This document shows positions 12,008 to 22,300 of a DNA stretch of 64,000 nt, one piece after another; position 1 is the stretch's first letter, and each line of letters starts with the position of its first letter. The translations under genes were made by a program, and so were the position numbers. A model generated the notes under the pieces. The model saw only the letters and a program-made list of their open reading frames with translations, was not told the origin of the DNA and did no database searches. The DNA is from Lumbricus rubellus (lineage: Eukaryota; Annelida; Clitellata; Crassiclitellata; Lumbricidae), in the NCBI GenBank assembly GCA_945859605.1, contig OX243828.1, forward strand, positions 19,240,881-19,304,880, in the 5' to 3' direction.

Positions 12008-12540
12008 AATCTTTGAGTTTCCAGTGTGCTAACAAGGAATGAAGGCAGATATATTTGATAAAAATTAGTGAACCAGTTCGACCTGCAACACGACATTAAA
12101 TATCCATGGTAACCATTACCATAGCAACACAACAACATTAAATGAACTGCTTCTGAGTATATAACTCTTTCAAATTATAAGCAACAAGTTGATACGGAAA
12201 CTACATACCTCCGAATAACTAGCCAGATGAAGAAACTTTGCATAACTTACCAATGTAACATACCCTCGCAACATACCTAGCGGCACATGATAGCATAAAT
12301 GACAAACATACAAAAGGTATTACCATAAAATGGTAACTTTAAATCTAATGATCTCTGTAAACATAGATAATACCACACATACCAAAACCATTGAAAGTTC
12401 ATACCTGCAGAAAACCCGAAAAAACTACCTTAACTTGTGCCAATCCCCTTTTATCTAAATAGCTAAATGCAATGCAAAAAAATTATTTCAAAATATACTG
12501 CAAAACGATTCTTAGATTTGGCAAAAGTTTGAATCAGCAC

Positions 12541-12720
12541 AAGAACATGATAATTTTTTTTGCAATATATCAATTTAGTCGATAATTTCAAAGAAAATGA
12601 TAACATTTTCTGAAATATATCAATTTAATCAATAATTTAAAAGAACATGATAGGCACTTTCTCAAATATATCAATTTAATCAATAATTAAAAAAACATGA
12701 TAGCCTGTCAATTTTTTTAA
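12541..12720. repeat. Tandem repeat with a 50-bp period
   Basis: CATGATA-type words recur at 12546, 12596 (AATGATA), 12646 and 12696, exactly 50 bp apart, each followed by ATATATCAATTTA(A/G)TC. The array lies about 0.5 kb downstream of the MFSD10-like stop codon and could fall in its 3' UTR or downstream flank. Confidence 0.75.
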
Positions 12721-12891
12721 ATAAATCAAATTAATCCAATAACTGAAAATATATTTGTTACACATAAATAAATTGTAATAAAATCCTTGAAATATGTTTC
12801 AAAAACATGATAATTGAGAAAAGAATAATATTGTTGCAATCAAAAATGAATACTTCTATATTTCAATTAAAAACAGAAACTAAGAAAATTT

Positions 12892-12955
12892 TGATACTTA
12901 AAAAAGATTATTGTTAACGCAGCGATACTTAAAAAAAGATTATTGTTAATGCAGC
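12892..12955. repeat. Tandem duplication of about 32 bp
   Basis: Two near-identical units of GATACTTAAAAAA followed by GATTATTGTTAA and GCAGC. Confidence 0.75.
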
Positions 12956-13229
12956 ATTTCAAAATAAACACTTGTATCATAAAAATTAATTTGTAATTAA
13001 TTTATCCTACTCGTTAATTCAACACGCCAAATAAGGAACATTTTTAGAAACTATTTCTCCCTATCTATTTGACAGCATCAAAGAAATAAATTGCTATTAA
13101 CTCTTTACCGGTTCATTTTTAAATTTTAAGCCCGTTTTCAGCGGATATTCTCGGGGCAAATGGGTGAAAGATTAACGGAGACCGTGAAAATTAATGCTAT
13201 CGATGATCCGTTTACCATCAAAGTCGTCA

Positions 13230-13330
13230 TCAGTCGACGTGCGACTTTATCCGTCGGAGAAGAACAAGTGGAAGGAGAAGAGCAATGCTTCCAAAGATGT
13301 AACAGTACACTGGACCAAAGCACCAGTACA
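13230..13330 (-). CDS. MFSD10: MFSD10-like exon 12, terminal (residues 435-467)
   Basis: The acceptor is TGTATTGCAG|TGTAC. It encodes VYWCFGPVYCYIFGSIALLL and LVLLRRIKSHVD, then TGA at 13230-13232. This is the last helix and a short basic tail. No convincing AATAAA was found in the first few hundred bases downstream. Confidence 0.9.
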
Positions 13331-16300
13331 CTGCAATACAAACAATGTAGTGTAATTATAATTACCAACTTCCATAGTGTTGGTGTACACTATATACACA
13401 TTATACAGTCCAATGCATGAAGTATACATATGTATGCGCACTTTGGGTGTACACTATATACAGTCCAACGCATGAAGTATATGTATGTATGTGCACTTGT
13501 TATAGCGCTCCTTCAAGATTTCTACATAGAAGCGCTCCCGACTACAACGAGTACACTGAATCGGAGTTTCATGCCGAAGCGCATAAGCAATTGTGAGTGA
13601 AGGACTTGCTCAGAAGTCCTAGGCAGCGGCTTAAAGTGGATTCTAACTGTCTAGAACGAAGTGCACCTGATGCTTCATCTTATGTATGTTAAAGCGCCCT
13701 TCAAGATTCTACTCAGAGGCGCTCCGTACTACACAATGTGGACACGGAATCTATTGGGTAGGGAGTGATAAAAAAAGAGCTCCCTGCTTAATTCTTTGCC
13801 TATCCAAAATTCTAACCTGTTGAAGAAAACACTGGTCCAAGGGATCGGGCCAGAGCGCCAAGAGATCGGAAAATGCCCATCACGGTTCCCTTCTGATCAT
13901 CAGATGCATAGGTTGAGATTTCCGTTGTCAAGCAGGGAACCACGGTGGCTGAAGCTAAGAAAACGAAACCATAATAAAGAAGAATATTTTCAAATACCCG
14001 CAATTTATAATATTATAAAATGTAATCATACTGTATACTGATTTCTCAGTATGAAATTAAAACGACGAAGATTATTATTATTTATTATTACCCAAAAATG
14101 ATCAAACACCATTTTCTTTCTTTTATTGCCTTAGGGTGTTTCATAAAATCTAGAAATGCTCACACTTCGCAAGTCAATAATTTATTATTATTTAAATTTT
14201 TATTTTCATAACATCCCAAAATGTGCAAACTATGCAAGCCAATAAGTAATTGTCTTCATTTTCTTTATTGTGTTTACATAAAGATTTAAAGTGCTTTCTT
14301 TGTTGACAAGATGTACCTCGTGTTTGCAAAAGTAGGAAATTATTAAAATCGAGCCACCTACCAAATGAAAATAGAACTAAGCCGGCATAAAGCACCATCT
14401 GCTGATAGGCGAAGGCAATTATGACAAACGATGGTATCAGCAGAATTAGACCCTAAGAAAAACAAGAAAAAATAACCACAAACATTGATAACAAGATATG
14501 GTACCTAGATAAGATAAGGTATGATAAGATAACAAAACATCTATATAAATAAAGAGAATATTCTGTGTGCTTTTTTGACCGTTCTTTCTGTTTGACCGGG
14601 ATGTATTTCCACAGTTTTTGAGTTTTTCACTTAATAAATGGTAAGGCAAGATAACAAAAGGTGAGATACCTTTGACGTAAGGTATGGGTTATGGTAAGAT
14701 AAGATACCTAAAAGTAAGATTTAGGTATGTCACAATGTATGGTAAGATAACAAAGGTAAGATAAGTTAACCCTTTAATGCCGAGATGGTAGTAAATGGTA
14801 TGGGAAATCCTATACCCTCCGGCATTAAAGGGTTAAGGAACTAAGCTGGCTCTAACGTGTGGCACTCTGTGTGTGTAAATACCGAGCATTATTATTATTA
14901 CTATTATAGGTACCATTGTTATTTTTATTATTATTAGTATTATTATTATTATTACCTTGACGGCGACTGAGAGTTCTCGGCCGCGTTTCACCCGTCGTAT
15001 TCCACCAGCTGAGTATCACAAAAACAAATGAACGATCAGTATCAATAAAATACAATTGCTCAGCATCAATCAAATGACCAATCAATTAATCAATCCATCA
15101 ATCAATCCACCAGTCGATTTAAGCATAGATCCATCAATCTTTTCATCCATGCAGCAATATCAATGTACTTTTATGTAATCCATTCATACATTTCGCCATA
15201 CATCCATCCATTTAGCCATACATTCATCCATTTAGCCATACATCCATCCATTTAGCCATACATCCATCCATTTAGCCATACATCCATCCATTTAGCCATC
15301 CATCCATCCATCCATTTAGTCATACATCCATACATCCATTTAGACATACATCCATACATCCATTTAGACATACATCCATACATCCATTTAGCCATACATC
15401 CATTCATCCAACGATCCATTTAGCCATACATCCACCCATCCATTTAGCCATACATCCATTTAGCCATACATCCATCCATTTAGCCATACATCCATCCATT
15501 TAGCCATCCATCTATCGAACCATTTAGCCATACATCCATCTCTGCCATTCCTCTCTCCCTGTCTCCTTCCTCTCTCCTTCCCACATTCATTCTCTCTCCA
15601 TCCATCATTCCCATTGACCATTGATCAGCACACGTCTTCTCACATGTATGCAATAAAGAAACCAACAGTGACAGCCAACAGCCTCTCATCAATCAACTAC
15701 GTATCCATGGCAACCATTACCATGGCAACCAAAAGTCAATGCTCACCCTGTACTAGCACCATGACGATTCCTATCACAAAGAACATCTTCCCCTGCTGCA
15801 TGCTGCAAAAGAAAAACAAAACAAAATGCATGTAAGGCCTACTCTGTTGAACTGCGCCAAAAGTACCTTGACCTCTAGGTCAGTACACTGACCTTGAAAC
15901 TATCATACACCACCTCTTAAAAAAAATGCCTGCCAAATCGGCTCGATATTATATGGACGAGGAACTGGTGCAGTTGTCTGACTGGGCATTGATGAGTATA
16001 AATTGCATTGGTTCCGTGTATATCCATGGGGAGAAATAGGTAACGAGTTCGTGCCCCACGTGTCCATAGGCGGACATGCTGTGTAGGCTGCTATTAGCGA
16101 CGTTTATTGCAGGTTGTCTGTTCTGTTAGTAGTTAATATTTATGTTTTCTGTAATTTGCATTATTGTGAATTGTTTAAAAATGCATAACTGTACACTGTA
16201 ACCGGTTGTGGTCTGTCAACCGGATTGTTTCAATAAAGAAATTATTATTATTATTATTGTTATTATCATTTTTTTTATAATAAACACACACATTTATTCA

Positions 16301-19300
16301 CTTAAACAAACATTACAAACATAACACATCAATTTCAATGAGGGCAACCGCCCTCAATGCCCCTCATCCATGTGTATTATTATTATGAATGGAAAAGCTG
16401 TTATTATTGCTAATATTACTGTTACTGTTATTATTGTTATTATTGCAAGGCACGCATAACATTGCTAAATTATTACTATTATTATTATTTTTATTATTAT
16501 GTATTATTAAACTTTTATGTCATCCATTATTATTACTATTATTATTATTATTATGAAGAGTAGTGTAGCATAAATGAATAGGTAATGAGATTTTGTATGT
16601 TGAATGACCTTACCCTGCAATTCGTAGCTGGATTCTGATGTTATTATTCTTATTATTATTATTATTATTTTATTAATATTATTATATTATTATAATTTAC
16701 CTGTTGAAGTCGAATCTGTTGTGCGTAAGGAAGGTGAGCGTGAACTCGAGACCGGAGTAGAGGAAGAGGTAAAGGAAATAGACGAAACCAATCGAACGCA
16801 TGCTGTCGAGCTCTGACATTCAAACATACCCAGAAGAGTTTTATTTCATTATTTCAGTTTTATCTTATCTTATTAATTTATTTTCACGATGTTTATTCTG
16901 TGTTTTCTTTGTTTTAAGAACAGAGATGAAATGACGCCATGACAATGCATGGACATCATAAGGCATGTATATTGTATAACATATGGCATGCATGTCATAG
17001 GCATATATAGCAGGCATGACATGAGGCATGTATGACACAAGGCATGTATAACATAAGGCACGCATGACATTTAAGGCATTATATAGCAGGTATGACATGA
17101 GGCATGTATGACACAAATCATATATAACATACATGGCATTATATATTATACGTCATATGACATGCGTTAGTTACTTTCTGCATCCATCCGATTCGCAAGA
17201 TCTTTCTGTAGCACTTTCTCTCGAAAGCGAGTATTCTTGTTTCTGCCTCTTTGGTTATTGTCCAGGCTTCACATCCATAAAGCATGCTGCTGAATACACA
17301 AGTTCTCAACACCTCCAGTTTTAACTTCAGTTGTATGGCTTTGCTCTTCCAGACCTTGTCCAATGCGCACATTGCTGCTGTTGCCTTCCCAATCCTTATC
17401 AGTATTTCTGTTTTGTTGTTTAGGTCATATGTGTTGGTGCATCCTAAATAGGTGAATTTTTCAACATTTTCTAGTTGGTTTCCATCTATTACAAGTTTAC
17501 TGGGTAGATCTTTTTCTCCAAACACCATTGTCTTTGACTTTTCAAAATTCATCTTGAGCCCATATCTTTTCCCTTCGTCGTTTAACTTCTGCACTGTGTG
17601 TTCTAGCCTTTGCACATCGTCATCTATGTTCAGATCGATGTCATCTGCAAAGCAAAGATTGCTTAAAATTGCAATCGTTCCACTGATTGTTACTCCTCCT
17701 TCCTTGTCTCTTACCTTGTCCAACACTCTTTCCAAGAGTGTAATGAAGATATCTGGTGACAACGGGTCGCCCTGCCTTGTCCCTCTATTGGTCCGAAACC
17801 AGGGTCCGATCTCTCCACCCACTCTAACCGCTGCTTTTGCGTTGCTGTTTATCTCCTGTATTATTCGAATTAGCCTGCTATCCACCCCATACGATTCTAG
17901 GACTGCCCACGTTACGTTTTGGTCAATACTATCAAATGCCTTTTGGAAATCGATGAAGCAGTTGTATATTTTTTTATCCTTTCTTCTGGCCTTTTCTCCT
18001 ATTAGTCTCAGTGTTAATATTTGCTGTGCTGTGTTTCTGCCCTTCCTGAAACCGGCCTGTTCATCTGCCCGGTATTCCTCAGTCTGTGCTCTAAGTCTCT
18101 CTGTTAAGACTGACATCAGCACCTTCCCCAGATGACTCATCAGCGCGATCGTCCTGTAGTTATTGCATTCTTGTGCATTTCCCTTTTTATGTATCACAAT
18201 TATGATCGATTTTTTCCACTCTTCCATATGACATATGGCATATATGACACAAGACATGTTTAACACAAGGCATGTATGACTCGATAGTAATGACAACACA
18301 ATCACAGCACAAAGTACCTATGACATAAAAACCTCCATGACATGACATAAGGCATGCTCACCTTTTTTACTCGCCCCTTTAACGGCCGAGAACTTGAAGA
18401 GCAAGCCAGGATGGATGAGGGATAACGCATGCTGGAACCCGGTTCCAAGGGAACGAGCCTAGCGGAACAAAACAGTTAAAAGAAAAGAGTCAATGGAGTG
18501 GCACAGTCAGTGCTTAAAGCGCAAAAAAATTGCCTGGACACCCCTTACCTTCCCTTTCCTTGGTGACTTAATAACTGGCTGCAGGAAGGTATTCAGTATT
18601 GAAAATAAGTACACTTTAAGCCCTGACTGTCAAGGAGAGGGTTTATTTAAATTTGATCAAAACCTCTGGTCAGAGAGAGTTCCAGGAAGCAGAAGCAAAA
18701 AATGCAGACAATGAATAGAGTGGACGTCAAGGTCGGAGTACGATTAAAACAGATTTCCAAGACAATATAGACAGACAAACATACATAGACAGGCATACCT
18801 AGAGAGACAGACAGATACATAGAAAGACATATACACACATTATATATATTTTTTCATTCATTCATTTATTACGAAGATTTATATAGCGAGTCACTACTCA
18901 TCGGCATTTGAGACTCAACACCAGCTGAAGAAGATGGTTTTAAGGCTGCAATAAAACATGTATAATTGTATATAAAAACAACATACAAACCGAGAGAAAA
19001 AGAGACATAAAAATAGACACGTAGGCAGACAGAAACAGACATAACCGCACATACAGACACATGAACATATGGATACACTGGCACACACACACAGAGCTTT
19101 GGATCTGCTAGTGCACCTACTCACCCTGTTTTCCTTTGGAAGGGTTTCCTTGAGGAAGATCGTAAGGAAGAGGACGTCAATGATGGCAAGCGTCAGGGCA
19201 TAGAGGGCAGGGGCCACGTAGAACTGACCCCCGTGACCTTTGACCTGGAGGGAAAATGCCGCCCCAATTAAAGGACCGAGCAGGAAGCCAATAGAAAATG

Positions 19301-22300
19301 CCACTCCTATCATTGCCTGAAATGAAACAGAAAATCACCGTCACCACATCATCCTCTTCTTCCTCCTTTATGACAACTATGACACCATCGCCAGACAACA
19401 CCAAAGAACACTATCACCAAACAACACCATTACCAATTGATGTCATCAACACCAAAAACGTAATCCCCAAACAGCACCACCACCAAACAACACCATCACC
19501 AAAAACACTGTCACCAAAAATACCGTCCCCAAACAACACTGCTAAAACAACACTGTCCCGAAACAACATTGTCACCAAATAACACCGTCACCACACAGGG
19601 AGTCATTGAACAAGCACACTTGCAATGTATTTAGTAATATTAACTTGTGCCTTATAAATTTTCACATAATAATAATAATAATAATAATAATAATAGAACT
19701 GATATTAACGACAACGACGACGACGATGATGATGATGATTATGGTCGCCCTGCCCTCTCTATGGAATGGACTTCCCTCACCAGTCCTCTCTGCCAACCTA
19801 GTAGTTATTTCTCATCAGTTTCTCACCTTAAATCTGCCATTTTTCGGAGTTGCTTGCACTGCTCGTGCAATTCAATGCAACAATGATGATCATAAATAAT
19901 AATAATAATTTTCGTTTATTCAACAATCCGGTTGACAGACCGCAACCGGTTACAGTGTGCAATTATGCAGTTTAAACAATTCACAAGAACGGAGGTCATA
20001 GAATACATAAATCTTATTATTATTATTATTATTAGTAGTATTATTATTATTAATGTTTTTATTGTTAATGTTGCCACTGTTGCCATTGTTCTTATTTTAT
20101 TATTGTTCTAGATAACTATTATTGTTTATATATATTATGCACTGTTGTTTTTATTGTTATTATTGTTTCATTATTGTTATATATTTTTGTTATCATTTGA
20201 TAATTACCCGGGTACTATTATTATTTTTGTTTTTATTGGTATTATTATTTTTTGCTGCATTGTTATTATCATCATAATTGGGGGCGGTAGAGTAATGGAT
20301 AACATGCTGGCCTGGAGTGCGAGAGGTAACGAGTTCGAGCCCTGTTGGGCGGATATGCTTTATAGGCTGCTATTAGCGCCGATTATTGCAGGCTGTCTGT
20401 TCAGTTAGTATAGTTAATAACGATTTGTCATTTCGAGGCATATTCACACAGTTGTTCGGCGATGAAGACCGCTAATTCAAGAACAAAAAACTTTTCCTGC
20501 AGTTTCTTGTAAAAAAAGTTGTTTTTATAATAATAATAATAATAATAATAAAAATAATAATATAATATAAATTACCATTCCTCTGGCTCGTTTTTCCGGT
20601 GGAGTGGCATCCGTGACGATGGCCGTGCTCAGACCAATGTTTCCCTTGCTGATTCCGCCCACCACTCGTGCCACCACAAAGATGGTAAAGTTGTGGGACA
20701 CTGCCCAGATAGCGTATGAAGCAGCAATTCCAACCTATGAAATGGAAACAAGCAGAAGTAGGTCAAGGCAGGTCAATTAAATTGGGTCACTGTGGACGAA
20801 TAGGAGGCGAGATTAAGATGATTAGAGGATTAAAAAGGAGAATTAAGATTATTAACGAATTGAGATGAGGATAAAGATTAGAAGATGGATCAAGTGAATA
20901 AGAAAAAATACAAGAATGAGGATCAGAAAAATCCCTCAACATCAAATCAAATTTATTGTTGCTAACAATGTACAAGATACAACCACATAATATAATAACA
21001 AATTTATACATAGTTTATTCCAGTGATTCTCAACCTGTGTGCAGCGGCACACTAGTGTGCCACGAGAACTTTGCAAGCGTGCCACAGGAAAAATTCTAAT
21101 ATGTTAATAATTAATAAAAATTCCAAACAAACTCTATAAAACTTTACAGAGTGATTAGACTGACTAGACTAGACTGAGTAGAGTCGCTAGACTGACTAGG
21201 GTATTATTAGACAATTAAGATATTAAAGCCAGAATATTATTATTATTAGATAATAGTGACAAATAGATTTTTAAAAATTGGTAATTATTGTTAAGTGTGC
21301 TACGAAAAGTTTCATTCTTTCTTAGTGTGCCGCAAGCAAAAAAAGGATGGGAATCACTGGTTTATTCAATTATGCAGTAAGAACTATGTAAGAAATTAAG
21401 GTTTGTGAACCAATAAATTTATCAACTAAGTAGCAGTCACAGCAGACAATAATGTCAAAATCAACTATGAACATGCACCAATTTTTAAACACAAATAAAT
21501 CAGAACTTACAGACGTGAGAATCATGAGTGGCCTGCGGCCGTAGACATCAGAAACAGCGCCAATGACAGGCGATGTTAGGTACTGAAGGAACGAGAACAT
21601 CGAACCAAGTATACCTAACCAAAAGTATGCAGACAATCTTCAGTATTAGTATGCATTTAATTATGGTTTTATTGCTATTGCTATAATTACTATTACCATC
21701 AGTCCATCACCATATTAATTATTATAATTAAAATTACTTTTATTGTTGTTTACGCCCAATGTAAGTGTAATCCCTCAGGCCATAAGAAACTTTATGAAGA
21801 GCTGTGCATCATCCTCATCATCATCCTCATGATGATGATGATGAAAATGTTGATTGTGCTGGCTGTGACGATTGTACTTACTGGCAACAGCAAATTCATT
21901 CATTCTGTGGATTTATATAGTGCCCATTCAAGAAACCTACTCAGGAGTGCTCCCAGCCCAGCCACGGCAAAATAAAAAATATGGCGTTGATGGTAGAAGT
22001 GAATGATCAATAAATCCTGGTTTACATTAAAACATGTAATATCAGTGACAACAATACTACACCACTGCACCCCACATTGAGGAGCGCTGTGGTGTAGTGG
22101 GTATATTCGTTGCCTTGCAGCTGAAGGGTTGCAGGTCGAATCCACCTCAGGTCACTGCGTAAAGACCTTGGGCAAGTCCTTCACTCGCAATTGCTCAGCG
22201 CTTGGGTGTGTAATTCCGATGCAGTGTCCGCTCTGCAGTCGGGAGCGCATCTGAGTAGAGAGCTTGAAGGGCGCTATAACAAGTGCACATACAAACAAAC

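Noticed and set aside
13240..13275. A 16-bp match between the 3' flank of MFSD10-like exon 12 and exon 1 (TCCGTCGGAGAAGAAC)
   Set aside because: About one such match is expected by chance in a window of this size; no extension on either side.
15186..15540. Regularly spaced repeats resembling a CRISPR array
   Set aside because: Units are contiguous 20-bp minisatellite copies with no unique spacers, in a eukaryotic genome.
17452..18135. A 227-codon plus-strand frame
   Set aside because: Antisense shadow of the reverse-transcriptase fragment on the minus strand.
20281..20360. Possible tRNA gene from A- and B-box motifs
   Set aside because: No acceptor stem closes and a SINE body with other copies follows; the same reasoning applies to 22080, 23075, 46735 and 47560.
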